From positions 682,001 through 746,000 of the forward strand of contig NZ_JAGINU010000001.1 of assembly GCF_017876315.1 (NCBI RefSeq): 64,000 bases of DNA. The letters are read 5' to 3'. The notes beneath the pieces are model-generated. The model searched no databases, was not told the origin of the DNA, and saw nothing but the letters and a program-made list of their open reading frames with translations. This document shows, piece after piece, positions 34,638-45,945 of the stretch. How positions within the stretch are numbered: position 1 is the first letter of the stretch; the number at the start of each line of letters is the position of its first letter. Made by a program: the position numbers and the translations under genes. This stretch comes from Pseudonocardia parietis. GTDB lineage: Bacteria > Actinomycetota > Actinomycetes > Mycobacteriales > Pseudonocardiaceae.

Positions 34638-35453
34638 GTGCCTCTCCGTACCCCCGTCCCGGTGCTCCCCGGTCGGGAGCGTCCCGTCGCCGACCCGGGC
34701 GTCGTCGAGCCCTCCGGGGCCGCGCCCGCCGAGACCGGATCCGCCGAGATCGCGCCGGACGCGCTCGACCGGCCCGGATCCGCGGGCGAGCACGTACTCC
34801 AGGAGCAGATCGGCAGTACCGGGCGTGCGGACCGCTTCTACGGCGACCAGCTGCGCGACCGCCTGCTGCCCCGGATGATCGAGTTCATCGGGCGGATGGA
34901 GATGGCGTTCATCGCCACGTCCGACGGGCACGGCGAGTGCGACAACTCGCTGCGCGCCGGGCCGCCCGGGTTCCTGGAGGTCATCGACGAGCACACGCTG
35001 GCCTACCCCGAGTACCGCGGCAACGGTGTCTACGCCAGCCTCGGCAACCTCGTCGAGAACCCGCACGTCGGCCTGCTCATGGTCGACTTCACCGAGTCGC
35101 TGATCGGGCTGCACGTGAACGGCCGCGCCCGGATCCTGGACGACGACGCGTTCCGGGCCACGTTCCCAGGCCACACCCGGGACGGGGCCTCCGGTAGGCG
35201 CGCGGAGCGCTGGGTGGTCGTCGAAGTCGAGGAGGCCTACATCCACTGCCGCAAGCACATCCCGCGGATGGAGCGGGTGACACAGCGGCGGGCGTGGGGT
35301 ACCGACGACCCGGCGCGCAAGGGCGGCGACTTCTTCGGGGCGAAGGGCACCCCGCAGCGCGCCCCGCGGCCTCCGCGCCGGCGGTTCCCGAGCACCACGC
35401 ACCTGGGCGCCGGTGCCTCCCGCACCTTGCGCAGCCGCCCGCATTCCCACTGA
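34638..35453 (+). CDS. PPOX-class flavin/F420-binding protein
   Basis: 271 residues starting VPLRTPVPVLPGRERP. The first ~65 residues are Pro/Ala-rich and disordered. The split-barrel domain then reads MEMAFIATSDGHGECDNSLRAGPPGFLEVIDEHTLAYPEYRGNGVYASLGNLVENPHVGLLMVDF and GLHVNGRARILDD. This is a pyridoxamine-phosphate-oxidase-like fold distantly related to the protein at 1555. A basic tail rich in Arg/Pro/Ser ends the protein. The long upstream extension of the frame is shadow sequence over the flavohaemoglobin gene; GTG 34638 is chosen from the promoter spacing (GTG 34629 is an alternative). The reaction is unknown. Confidence 0.75.
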   Translation: MPLRTPVPVLPGRERPVADPGVVEPSGAAPAETGSAEIAPDALDRPGSAGEHVLQEQIGSTGRADRFYGDQLRDRLLPRMIEFIGRMEMAFIATSDGHGECDNSLRAGPPGFLEVIDEHTLAYPEYRGNGVYASLGNLVENPHVGLLMVDFTESLIGLHVNGRARILDDDAFRATFPGHTRDGASGRRAERWVVVEVEEAYIHCRKHIPRMERVTQRRAWGTDDPARKGGDFFGAKGTPQRAPRPPRRRFPSTTHLGAGASRTLRSRPHSH

Positions 35454-35787
35454 CGGGCGGCCCGTCTCCCGGCGTCATCTCGGACGCCGGCCTCCCGGCC
35501 CGCCACGCGCCCGGTCCGACGCGTCCGAGGCCGTCCCGGCGCCGCCGGGCGCACGCGCGCGCATCCATCTCGCACCCGGCCGGCGCGTGACTCGAACCCG
35601 GCCGGCGCGTGCCGGAGGGGCCGCGTCGACGCGCGTCGCGGAAATCTCGCCCTGAGCGGAACAGACTCAACTTTCCTGCCGTTGTAGGTGTCGAGAGGCG
35701 CACCGGCCGGGCACACTGTGGAACAGGGCCGGGAGCCGCTCCCCACCCAGCGACCACGAGCGTGAAGGACCGGGAGGACCGCGGAGC
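35454..35787. other. Region upstream of clpB
   Basis: This 334-bp stretch contains no recognisable gene. It holds the HAIR operator at 35651-35671 and must carry the clpB promoter. GGGAGGACCGCGGAGC before the ATG provides a ribosome site for clpB. Confidence 0.6.
35651..35671. promoter_or_regulatory. HAIR operator of clpB
   Basis: CCTGAGC-N7-ACTCAAC keeps the 7-nt spacing of the HspR inverted repeat CTTGAGT-N7-ACTCAAG with two changes in the arms. It lies about 117 bp upstream of clpB, as expected for HspR control of clpB in actinobacteria. Confidence 0.65.
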
Positions 35788-38415
<2,628 letters not shown>

Positions 38416-38465
38416 TCCCGGCCTCCGGCCGTGGGCCGGGGCGGCCGGCGTCATCGTCGCCGGCC

Positions 38466-38798
38466 ATGGAGCGCATCACGCCCGCCGCCGTACCGACGGC
38501 GCAGACCTGGCTGGACGAGTACCGCGAGCGCATCGAGGCGGTCCGGGCCCGGGCCGAGGACGCCCGGGCCCGGGTGCTGTCGGTGACCGCGACCGCGCAG
38601 ACCCGCGACGGCGCGGTCGCGGTCACCGTCGACGGCTCCGGGGCGCTCACCGACCTGCGCTTCGGTGTCCGGTCCGACGACCTGCCCCGGCCGCGGCTGG
38701 CCGAGACGGTCCTGCGGCTGTCCCGCGAGGCCGCCGCCGACGCGCGGAAGCAGGTCACGGCGATCATGGAGCCACTGACCGCGGAGACCGGGCGGTGA
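38466..38798 (+). CDS. YbaB/EbfC family nucleoid-associated-like protein
   Basis: 110 residues starting MERITPAAVPTAQTWLDEY. A long N-terminal helix with ERIEAVRARAEDARARVLSV is followed by the beta strands VTATAQTRDGAVAVTVDGSGALTDLRFG and a C-terminal helix (LRLSREAAADARKQVTAI), the YbaB/EbfC fold. In actinobacteria such paralogues, distinct from the recombination-linked YbaB, often precede type VII secretion substrate genes, as here. The stop overlaps the next gene's start (GTGA). Confidence 0.75.
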   Translation: MERITPAAVPTAQTWLDEYRERIEAVRARAEDARARVLSVTATAQTRDGAVAVTVDGSGALTDLRFGVRSDDLPRPRLAETVLRLSREAAADARKQVTAIMEPLTAETGR

Positions 38799-39154
38799 CC
38801 GCGGCGGGTGACGGGTTCCGGGTCGAGCCCGGCCGGCTCGACGGGGTGGCGGACCGGATCACCGGTGCCGTCGCCGCCGTCGAACGGGCGCGTCCGTCCG
38901 GAGAGCAGCTCTCCGGCGACGCCTTCGGGCTCGTCGGCGGGTTCTTCGCCGGCGCCGCGATCTCCGCGATGGGCACCGGTGCCGGCGCCGTCGACGGTCT
39001 GTGCCGGTGCCTGCACGAGGCGGCCGACGAACTCCGCGCCGCGGTGCGCAGCTACGAGAACATCGATCTCGACGCGGCACGGTCGTTCCTCGCGGTCGAG
39101 GTGCCGGAGTACTCCGCCGAGGTCGGCGGCGCCGGCCCGGGCGCCGGGCGATGA
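38795..39154 (+). CDS. EspC-like type VII secretion substrate
   Basis: 119 residues starting VTAAGDGFRVEPGRLDGVADRITGAVAAVERA. Two helices form a hairpin, with the turn around SGEQLSGDAFGLVGGFFAG. The second helix ends ELRAAVRSYENIDLDAA, where YENID fits the YxxxD/E export signal. This pattern (FRVEPGxLDxxA at the start, YxxxD at the end) is that of the EspC/type VII secretion target family. It overlaps both neighbours by 4 bp, so it is translationally coupled to the YbaB-like and WXG-like genes. Confidence 0.75.
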   Translation: MTAAGDGFRVEPGRLDGVADRITGAVAAVERARPSGEQLSGDAFGLVGGFFAGAAISAMGTGAGAVDGLCRCLHEAADELRAAVRSYENIDLDAARSFLAVEVPEYSAEVGGAGPGAGR

Positions 39155-40023
39155 CGGCACCCGCGCCCGCATCGGATCCGGCCGCCCCGGCGGACGAAGC
39201 GGGCGGAGCGAACGAAGCGAACCGAGCGGACGAGCGGACCGACGCGCTCGTCGAGGGCAGCGGGATCGTCTCGTCGTACTACGACCTGGGCGAGGCACTC
39301 GACGAGCAGGACGGCGCCGGGGTGGCCTGGGCCGCGGCCGCCGCGGGCCTGGAGACCCTGGGGTTCGTCGCCGACCCGTTCGGATCGCTGACCTCCGCCG
39401 TCGCCGGCTGGGCGATCGAGCACCTGTGGTTCCTGCGCGAGCCGCTCGACGCCCTCGCCGGTGATCCGGCCGGGATCGCGGCCACCGCGCGGAGCTGGCA
39501 GGCGCTCTCGCAGGTGCTGACCGCCGGGGCAGACGACCTGCGCGCGGCCGGGACCGACGCGAACGGCGCCTGGCACGGCACCGCCGCCGACGGGTTCGCG
39601 GCCACGGCGGGCGAGGCCGCGGCCGCCACCGAGCGGATCGCCGGGCAGTCGATGCTGATCGCGGAGCTCGTGCTGCGGACCGGTGCGACGGTCGGCGCCG
39701 AGCGGGCGATCATCCGGAACGCCGTGGCCGACTTCCTGGCCTCGCTGGTGTCCGCAGGTGTGCTGTCGCTGATCACCGGTGGGGCCGCCACCCCGCTCAC
39801 CGTGACCAACGCCCTGCTCGACGCCGTGGCGCTCGGTCACCGGCTGGGCGACCGGGTGGCGACGCTGATCGAGACGCTGCGGCGGGCGGCGGAGATTGCG
39901 GGCGACGCGGAGCGGGCCCTGCGGGCCACGCTCCCCCAGCTGGAGCGGCGGATCGAGCACGGCAAGCAGGAGGCGGCGGCCCATGCGGCCACCGTCCGGG
40001 GCGGTGCGGAACCGGCCGCGTGA
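39151..40023 (+). CDS. WXG100-type large secreted protein (type VII substrate)
   Basis: 290 residues. After a disordered Ala/Glu start comes an LxxGxGIVSSYYDLGEALDEQDG segment, then a WXG100-like helical hairpin (GDPAGIAATARSWQALSQVLTAGADDLRAAGTDANGAWHGTAADGFAATAGEAAAATERIAGQ, with W-H-G at about 142-144). A hydrophobic stretch (FLASLVSAGVLSLITGGAATPL) and a final amphipathic helix follow. Proteins of this form are paired with EspC-like partners. No toxin domain is attached. The ATG overlaps the previous stop. Confidence 0.65.
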   Translation: MTAPAPASDPAAPADEAGGANEANRADERTDALVEGSGIVSSYYDLGEALDEQDGAGVAWAAAAAGLETLGFVADPFGSLTSAVAGWAIEHLWFLREPLDALAGDPAGIAATARSWQALSQVLTAGADDLRAAGTDANGAWHGTAADGFAATAGEAAAATERIAGQSMLIAELVLRTGATVGAERAIIRNAVADFLASLVSAGVLSLITGGAATPLTVTNALLDAVALGHRLGDRVATLIETLRRAAEIAGDAERALRATLPQLERRIEHGKQEAAAHAATVRGGAEPAA

Positions 40024-40115
40024 GCGGGTCGCCCACCCGACGTCCCCCGGACAGGGGCACGTCGAGGTCGTGGCGTTACCACGTCGCGACCCCGATCGGT
40101 ACTACGCTCCGCGGC

Positions 40116-40763
40116 ATGTCGGTCTGGTTCGTCATCGCCCTCGTCGCGGTCGTCGTCGGCGTCGGTCTGCTGGTCTACGACCGGTTCCGCGGGGGCGCGA
40201 CCCGCGACCGGAAGCGCTGGGCCTCGATGCGGGAGTGGGAGTACCTCGACTCCGATCCCGTCCTGCCCAGCCGCTGGCGCTACGGGACGATCCACCAGGG
40301 CGGACCCGGCGTGGCCCGGAGTCTGGTCACCGGCGACGTGCCGACCCCGGACGGCCCGCGCAAGGCCTACGCGTTCGACCACGAGCAGGCGGGCCGGGTC
40401 AGCTCGGTGCTCTGCGCCGTGCAGGTGCAGGAGTCGCTGCCGGCCGCCGTCGAGCTGCGGTTGCCGTCCGCGCCGCTGCCCGACGACGCGGGCCTGGACC
40501 TGCTGGAGCCGGTCGGTGAGCGCTACGCCTTCGTCAGCGATGCCGAGGCCGTGCGCCCGCTGCTCACCTCCCGCCTGGCCGACGCGAGCGACGCGGTCGG
40601 CGAGGACGTCGAGCTGCTCTGGGCCGAGGACGCCTGGGTGCTCGCCGCGGCACCGGTCGGGATCTCCTCCGACCGGATGCAGGACCTGCTCGCGGATCTG
40701 GCGGAGGTGGCCACCGCACTCGAGGAGGGCCTGCACGCCAAGCGCCCCACGGTCGAGTCCTGA
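40116..40763 (+). CDS. Single-pass membrane protein, unknown function
   Basis: 215 residues starting MSVWFVIALVAVVVGVGLLVYDRFRGG, one N-terminal membrane helix followed by a basic stop-transfer region and a soluble cytoplasmic domain of ~180 residues. The domain contains RKRWASMREWEYLDSDPVLPSRWRYG and a closing helix DRMQDLLADLAEVATALEEGL; no family is recognised. TACGCT at 40103-40108 stands 7 nt before the ATG (leaderless type), which is why the longer frame from GTG 40020 is not used. It may nevertheless be read with the preceding type VII genes. Confidence 0.6.
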   Translation: MSVWFVIALVAVVVGVGLLVYDRFRGGATRDRKRWASMREWEYLDSDPVLPSRWRYGTIHQGGPGVARSLVTGDVPTPDGPRKAYAFDHEQAGRVSSVLCAVQVQESLPAAVELRLPSAPLPDDAGLDLLEPVGERYAFVSDAEAVRPLLTSRLADASDAVGEDVELLWAEDAWVLAAAPVGISSDRMQDLLADLAEVATALEEGLHAKRPTVES

Positions 40764-40853
40764 TCAGGTCGTATTCACGTTCCGTAGATCGACAGACACG
40801 GCAAGTGACCACCCGAATGCGTTAGCCCACTCGGGCCTCGGTACCCTTTTCGA

Positions 40854-41915
40854 GTGACCTTGGCTCTCATCACCGGCGGTGGCTCCGGGATCGGCGCGGT
40901 GCTCGCCGACCGGCTCGCCTCCCGCGGACACGATCTGCTCCTCGTCACCCGTGATGCCGGCCGGATGCACGGGACGGCCCGGGCGCTCGCCGCCCGGCAC
41001 GGCGTCCGGGCCGACGTCCTGGTGGCCGACCTCGCGACCCGGCACGGGCTGTTCCGCCTGGAGGCGCTGCTCTCCGGGCCGGAGGCGCTCGCCGTGGACG
41101 TGCTCGTGCACGACGCCGTCTCGGAGGTCGCCGGGACCCCGGGCGTCCTGCTGACCGTCGGCCAGCAGCAGTCCCGGATCGACCTGGGCGTGACGGCGAC
41201 GATGCGCCTGACCCACGCCGCGCTGCCCGGGATGCTGCGCCGCGGAACCGGTGCGGTCGTCACAGTGGGGACGCCGGCGCTGCCGGCCGAGGAGCCGTCG
41301 ACGTCCTGGGCGGTCGCCTTCACGTCGGCACTGGCGTCCACGCTGGGCGGCACCGGTGTGCGGGCCGTCGCGGTCCGGCCCGACGGGCGACCGGGATGGA
41401 CCGGACGCGACGGTGAGGTCGTCCTCGCCGATCTCGACGCGGGCCGCACGGTGAGCGTGCCCGGTGACCGGAACGTGCTGCGTGAGCTCCCCCGCCGGGT
41501 GGCCGCGGCCGGCGCCCGGGCAGCCCGCCGGGGTGCCGATCTGCTGTCCGACGTCACCCACCAGCCACCGGCCGGGCCCCCGGCGGCTGCGGCCGCGGTC
41601 CCCGCCGTGGCCGTGGACGTGGCCGGGCGCCGCCCGGTTCCCGCGCCGGGGTGCGGGCGCACCCCGGAGGAGATCCTCGCGAGCGGCACTCCGGGGCCGG
41701 TCCGCGCGCCGTCCCGGCTGCCCGACCTGCCGGCCCGTCCGGACAGCGGGCGCACGACGGTCGCCGCGCCGGCCTGCGGCCGGTCGGCCCACTACGTCAC
41801 CGGATCGCTGCGGACCGCCGAGCAGCGGGCCCGGGCGGCGGCGGCCGCCCGCGACCGTGCCCGCCACCGCGGCACCGGCACGCACGCGGTCGCGGGGGCC
41901 ACCGCCGGCCACTGA
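40854..41915 (+). CDS. Degenerate short-chain dehydrogenase-like protein
   Basis: 353 residues starting VTLALITGGGSGIGAVLADRLASRGHDLLLVTRD. The N-terminal nucleotide-binding motif TGGGSGIG at 7-14 is intact, but the rest of the SDR active site is not. NNAG is replaced by HDAV, the catalytic Ser region reads VVTVGTPAL, and the YxxxK position (about 151-155) reads SWAVA. After about residue 200 comes a long Arg/Pro/Ala-rich tail of ~150 residues. It may bind NAD(P) without catalysis or have another function. TACCCT at 40842-40847, 6 nt before the GTG, suggests a leaderless mRNA. An intact SDR paralogue lies at 44618. Confidence 0.65.
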   Translation: MTLALITGGGSGIGAVLADRLASRGHDLLLVTRDAGRMHGTARALAARHGVRADVLVADLATRHGLFRLEALLSGPEALAVDVLVHDAVSEVAGTPGVLLTVGQQQSRIDLGVTATMRLTHAALPGMLRRGTGAVVTVGTPALPAEEPSTSWAVAFTSALASTLGGTGVRAVAVRPDGRPGWTGRDGEVVLADLDAGRTVSVPGDRNVLRELPRRVAAAGARAARRGADLLSDVTHQPPAGPPAAAAAVPAVAVDVAGRRPVPAPGCGRTPEEILASGTPGPVRAPSRLPDLPARPDSGRTTVAAPACGRSAHYVTGSLRTAEQRARAAAAARDRARHRGTGTHAVAGATAGH

Positions 41916-41935
41916 CCGCCGGGGATGATCGACCC

Positions 41936-42943
41936 ATGACGACGACCGGTACCCCGCCGCTGCCGAAGGCCGAGCTGCACCTGCACATCGAGGGCACCCT
42001 GGAGCCGGAGACGGTCTTCGAGCTGGCCCGCAGGCACGACGTCGCGTTGCCGTACGAGTCCGTCGAGGACCTGCGGGCCGCCTACGACTTCACCGACCTG
42101 CAGTCCTTCCTGAACGTCTACTACGCCAACATGGTCGTCCTGCGCACCCGGGACGACTTCGCCGAGCTCGCGTCGGCGTACCTGCGCCGCTGCCCGGAGC
42201 AGGGCGTGCGGCACGTCGAGATGTTCTTCGACCCGCAGGCGCACACGAGCCGTGGCGTCCCGATCGAGCACGTGATCGGCGGGCTCGCCGACGCGATCGA
42301 CGCCCACACGGACAGCGTCTCCGCCGGGCTCATCCTCTGCTTCCTGCGCGACCAGCCCGCGGCGGACGCCGAGGCCACGCTCCGCGCCGCGGAACCCCAC
42401 CTGGACCGGATCGTCGGGGTCGGGCTGGACTCCGCCGAGGTCGGGCACCCGCCGTCGAAGTTCACGACGGTGTTCGACCGCGCTCGCGAGCTCGGCCTCA
42501 AGCCGGTCGCGCACGCCGGCGAGGAGGGCCCCGCCGAGTACGTGCGGGAGGCGCTGGACGAGCTCGGTGTGCTCCGCGTCGACCACGGCATCCGCGCGAT
42601 CGAGGACGACGACCTGGTCGCCCGGCTGCGCCGCGACCGCACACCGCTGACCGTCTGCCCGTTGTCGAACGTCCGCCTCGGCTGCGTCCCCGGGATCGGC
42701 CTGCACCCGCTGCCGGAGATGCTCGCCGCGGAGCTGAACGTCTCGGTGCACTCCGACGACCCCGCCTACTTCGGCGGCTACGTGGACACCAACTACACCG
42801 CTGTGCGGGACGGTCTGGACCTCACGCCGGACCAGCTGCGCACACTGGCCGAGAACTCGTTCGAGTCCGCGTTCATCGACGTCGCCGCCCGCGACTCCTT
42901 CATCGAGGAGGTCCGGGCCTGGGACGGCGGCCGGCCGGGCTGA
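41936..42943 (+). CDS. Adenine deaminase (ADA-superfamily, Aah1/PA0148 type)
   Basis: 335 residues. Metal ligands are visible in KAELHLHIEG (His15 and His17), in the HAGEEGP segment near 195 and in HSDDPAYFGGY near 270. Two features favour adenine over adenosine deaminase: the SDDPAYFGGYVDTNY motif and the GVGLDSAEVGHPPSKF segment, both of which resemble characterised adenine deaminases of this superfamily as I recall them. The product converts adenine to hypoxanthine for purine salvage. GATGAT stands 6 nt before ATG 41936. It ends just before the convergent monooxygenase gene (6 bp between stops). Confidence 0.82.
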   Translation: MTTTGTPPLPKAELHLHIEGTLEPETVFELARRHDVALPYESVEDLRAAYDFTDLQSFLNVYYANMVVLRTRDDFAELASAYLRRCPEQGVRHVEMFFDPQAHTSRGVPIEHVIGGLADAIDAHTDSVSAGLILCFLRDQPAADAEATLRAAEPHLDRIVGVGLDSAEVGHPPSKFTTVFDRARELGLKPVAHAGEEGPAEYVREALDELGVLRVDHGIRAIEDDDLVARLRRDRTPLTVCPLSNVRLGCVPGIGLHPLPEMLAAELNVSVHSDDPAYFGGYVDTNYTAVRDGLDLTPDQLRTLAENSFESAFIDVAARDSFIEEVRAWDGGRPG

Positions 42944-42949
42944 GGCCGG

Positions 42950-44545
42950 TCAGGCCGTGGCGGCCAGCCGGACCGGGCGCAGCGGCTCCAGCGGGCGTCC
43001 GGCCCCGGTCCGGCCGCGCACGGCGCGGAACGGTGCGAGCCGGAACCGCCGGGTGCGTAGCTGGTACTCGGCGGTGTTCGCCGGCCACATGACGACGTTG
43101 AAGCCCTCGTCGTTCTGGTAGTAGCTCGAGCAGCCACCGGTCTCGTACACGGTGCGGGCCGAGCGCCTGCGGACCTGGCGGGTCCAGCGCTCCTCGACCT
43201 CGGGCCGCACGTCGAGCGCGCGGATCCCCTTCTCGGCCATCCGGCAGACGGCGTCGGCGACGTAGCGGGCCTGGGCCTCGGAGAACAGCAGCGTCGAGCT
43301 GGCGCCGCTGGTCGCGTTCGGCCCCTGCATGAGGAACAGGTTCGGGAAGCCCGGGTAGCTCATCCCCAGGTACGCCCGCGGGTAGGCGCCCCAGTGGTCG
43401 TGCAGCGAGCGGCCGCCCGCGTCGTGGAGGCGGTGGGCGATCGGCGCGGTCGCGCCGACCTCGAACCCGGTCGTGAGCACGATCGCGTCGACCTCGGCCC
43501 GGGTGCCGTCCCCGGCGACGACGGTGCGGCCGTCCACGTGGGAGAGCCCGCCGGTGTGCAGCGTGCTGTTCGGTGCGCTCATCGCGGGCAGGTAGGTGTT
43601 GGACACCAGCGGCCGCTTGCACGCGTAGGTGAAGTCCGGGGTCAGCCGGGAGCGCAGCTCCGGGTCGGGCACGTGGGTGGCGAGATGCCGGCGGCCGACC
43701 CGGGTCAGCGTCTCGCGCAGCAGCCGGGAGCGGCGGGTGGCGGCGAGCACCTCGGCCCCGGCGTAGATCACGTCGAACTGCATCCGGCAGAGCACCGGAC
43801 TGGCCGCGAACACCCGTCGAACCCGTTCGCCGACCGGTCGCTCCGGCTTCGGCATGACCCACGCCGGGGTGCGCTGCAGGACGTGCAGCTCCGAGACCTG
43901 CGGTTGCAGCTCCGGGACGAGCTGGATCGCCGTCGCCCCGGTCCCGACGACCGCGACCCGCTTACCGGCCAGGTCGGCCGTGTGGTCCCAGCGCGCCGAG
44001 TGGAACACCGGGCCGGGGAACCGGTCGAGCCCCGGGACGTCGGGCAGCTTCGGATCGGCGACCAGCCCGGCCGCGCTGACGAGGACGTCGGCGGTGAGGG
44101 TGCCGAGCGGCGTCTCGATCCGCCAGCGCGACCCGGCGTCGTCCCACCGGGCGGAGTGCACGTCGGCGCCGAACCGGACGTGCTCGAGCAGGCCGGTGGA
44201 GCGGGCGAGCCTGCGGGCGTAGTCCTGCACCTCGTGCCCGGGCGCGTACAGGTCGGACCAGTCCGGGTTGGTCATGGCGCGGAGCTGGTAGAGCGGCGAC
44301 GGTGTGTCGACGCCGACGCCCGGGTAGGTGTTGTCGCGCCAGACCCCGCCGACGTCGTCCGCCCGTTCCAGCAGCACGAAATCGTGCACACCGCGACGCA
44401 GTAGCGCCAGGCCCACGGCGAGACCGGTGAAACCCGCACCCACGACGGCCACGCGCGAGTGCCGGGCGGACGGTCCGGTGGGGAGCTCGTCGGCGTCGTG
44501 GGTGGGGCCGGCCGGTCGCTGGATCGACAGCGCCTCGGACGTCAT
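42950..44545 (-). CDS. Flavin-containing monooxygenase, Baeyer-Villiger type
   Basis: 531 residues. The FAD-binding motif [18 protein letters not shown] is near 33-50, and the Baeyer-Villiger fingerprint [13 protein letters not shown] (F-x-G-x-x-x-H-x-x-x-W) is near 160. The NADPH-binding motif [17 protein letters not shown] follows near 180. ATGs such as LTTGFEVG and the C-terminal [18 protein letters not shown] are typical. These enzymes insert oxygen next to ketones to form esters or lactones, using NADPH and O2; the substrate is unknown. GAGGAC lies before the ATG at 44545. It is divergent from the SDR-pyrE-trmH operon. Confidence 0.88.
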   Translation of the reverse strand: MTSEALSIQRPAGPTHDADELPTGPSARHSRVAVVGAGFTGLAVGLALLRRGVHDFVLLERADDVGGVWRDNTYPGVGVDTPSPLYQLRAMTNPDWSDLYAPGHEVQDYARRLARSTGLLEHVRFGADVHSARWDDAGSRWRIETPLGTLTADVLVSAAGLVADPKLPDVPGLDRFPGPVFHSARWDHTADLAGKRVAVVGTGATAIQLVPELQPQVSELHVLQRTPAWVMPKPERPVGERVRRVFAASPVLCRMQFDVIYAGAEVLAATRRSRLLRETLTRVGRRHLATHVPDPELRSRLTPDFTYACKRPLVSNTYLPAMSAPNSTLHTGGLSHVDGRTVVAGDGTRAEVDAIVLTTGFEVGATAPIAHRLHDAGGRSLHDHWGAYPRAYLGMSYPGFPNLFLMQGPNATSGASSTLLFSEAQARYVADAVCRMAEKGIRALDVRPEVEERWTRQVRRRSARTVYETGGCSSYYQNDEGFNVVMWPANTAEYQLRTRRFRLAPFRAVRGRTGAGRPLEPLRPVRLAATA

Positions 44546-44605
44546 GTCCTCGACGGTAAAGGGTGTGTAACGGACGGGCACGCGAGAGCGGCGTGTCTCA
44601 CGGAC

Positions 44606-44611
44606 TACGCT
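44606..44611 (+). promoter_or_regulatory. -10 box of the SDR-pyrE-trmH operon
   Basis: TACGCT stands 6 nt before GTG 44618; no ribosome site is present, so the transcript is likely leaderless. Confidence 0.5.
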
Positions 44612-44617
44612 CGCCGG

Positions 44618-45391
44618 GTGCCCTCCGTCATGATCACGGGCGCGTCGTCGGGGATCGGGGCCGCGTTCGCCGACCGGCTCGCCGCCGACGGCCGCGACCT
44701 GGTGCTCGTGGCGCGCGACACCGACCGCCTGCAGGCCGCCGCGCACCGGCTCCGCGACCTCGGCGTCGCGGTCGAGGTGCTGCCCGCCGACCTGGCCGAT
44801 GCCGGGGAGCGCGCACGCGTGATCCGCCGGCTGGCGGATCCGGATCTCGCCCCGGTCGACCTGTTGGTCAACAACGCCGGTCTCACGCTCGGGGCGTCGT
44901 TCCTGGACAACGAGCCGGCCGAGCTGGCCCGGCAGCTGCAGGTCAACGTGGCGAGCGTGCTGGAGCTGACCCGGGCGGCGCTGCCCGGGATGGTCGACCG
45001 CGGCAGCGGGGCGGTGGTGAACGTGGCCAGCGTGGCCGGCTTCCTGGCCGGGCGCGGGTCCACCTACCCCGCCGACAAGGCGTGGGTCATCTCCTTCACC
45101 GAGGGTGTCGCGGCATCGTTGCAGGGCACGGGGGTGCGTGCGATGGCACTGTGCCCCGGATACGTACGAACGGAATTCCACGAGCGGGCCGGGATCGACA
45201 TCGGCGCACGGCGCGGCCCGCTCTGGCTGGAGGCCTCGCAGGTGGTCGACGAGGCGCTGGCGGATCTGGACCGGGGACGGGTGGTGTCGGTGCCCTCGAG
45301 GCAGTACAAGGCGATCGTCGGACTGGTCGGGGTGATCCCCCGCGGTGTCCTGCGGCGGATCACGGCGGCCTTCGACCGGGACCGCACATGA
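44618..45391 (+). CDS. Short-chain dehydrogenase/reductase
   Basis: 257 residues starting [21 protein letters not shown]. All classical SDR elements are present: TGASSGIG at 7-14, [11 protein letters not shown] near 87-97, the catalytic Ser in [10 protein letters not shown] near 135, and Y-PADK near 148-152. The C-terminal part has [14 protein letters not shown]. The substrate is unknown. The stop overlaps the pyrE ATG. It is the first gene of a coupled SDR-pyrE-trmH set. Confidence 0.85.
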   Translation: MPSVMITGASSGIGAAFADRLAADGRDLVLVARDTDRLQAAAHRLRDLGVAVEVLPADLADAGERARVIRRLADPDLAPVDLLVNNAGLTLGASFLDNEPAELARQLQVNVASVLELTRAALPGMVDRGSGAVVNVASVAGFLAGRGSTYPADKAWVISFTEGVAASLQGTGVRAMALCPGYVRTEFHERAGIDIGARRGPLWLEASQVVDEALADLDRGRVVSVPSRQYKAIVGLVGVIPRGVLRRITAAFDRDRT

Positions 45392-45945
45392 CGGCCCACG
45401 CCGACCGGGCCCGGCTCGCCGCCCTGGTCCGGGAGCTCGCCGTGGTCCACGAGAAGGTGACGCTGTCCTCGGGCGCGGAGGCCGACTACTACGTCGACCT
45501 GCGCCGGGTCACGCTGCACCACGAGGCGTCGCCGCTGATCGGACGGCTGTTGCGCGAGCTCACCACGGACTGGGCGTACCGGTCCGTGGGCGGGTTGACG
45601 CTCGGTGCCGACCCGGTCGCCACCGCGGTGCTGCACGCGGCCGTGCACGAGCCCGGCGCCGACCCGGTCGACGCGTTCGTGGTGCGCAAGGAGACCAAGC
45701 AGCACGGCATGCAGCGGCTCGTCGAGGGCCCGGACATCGCCGGGCGGGCGGTGCTCGTCGTCGAGGACACCTCCACCACCGGCGGCTCGGCGCTGACCGC
45801 GGTGCGGTCGGTGCGCGCGACCGGGGCGGACGTCGTCGGCGTGTGCACGGTCGTCGACCGGGACACCGGCGCGCGGCAGGCCATCGAGGCCGAGGGAGTG
45901 CCCTACCGGGCGCTGCTGGGGCTGGCCGACCTCCAGCTGGGATGA
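45388..45945 (+). CDS. pyrE: Orotate phosphoribosyltransferase
   Basis: 185 residues starting [43 protein letters not shown]. The 13-residue PRPP-binding motif [13 protein letters not shown] is near 124-136, and [14 protein letters not shown] and [10 protein letters not shown] complete the active site. It converts orotate and PRPP to orotidine 5'-phosphate in pyrimidine synthesis. The other pyr genes are not in the window. ATG 45388 overlaps the SDR stop, and its own stop overlaps the methyltransferase ATG. In M. tuberculosis the same two genes (pyrE and a SpoU methyltransferase) are neighbours. Confidence 0.93.
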   Translation: MTAHADRARLAALVRELAVVHEKVTLSSGAEADYYVDLRRVTLHHEASPLIGRLLRELTTDWAYRSVGGLTLGADPVATAVLHAAVHEPGADPVDAFVVRKETKQHGMQRLVEGPDIAGRAVLVVEDTSTTGGSALTAVRSVRATGADVVGVCTVVDRDTGARQAIEAEGVPYRALLGLADLQLG

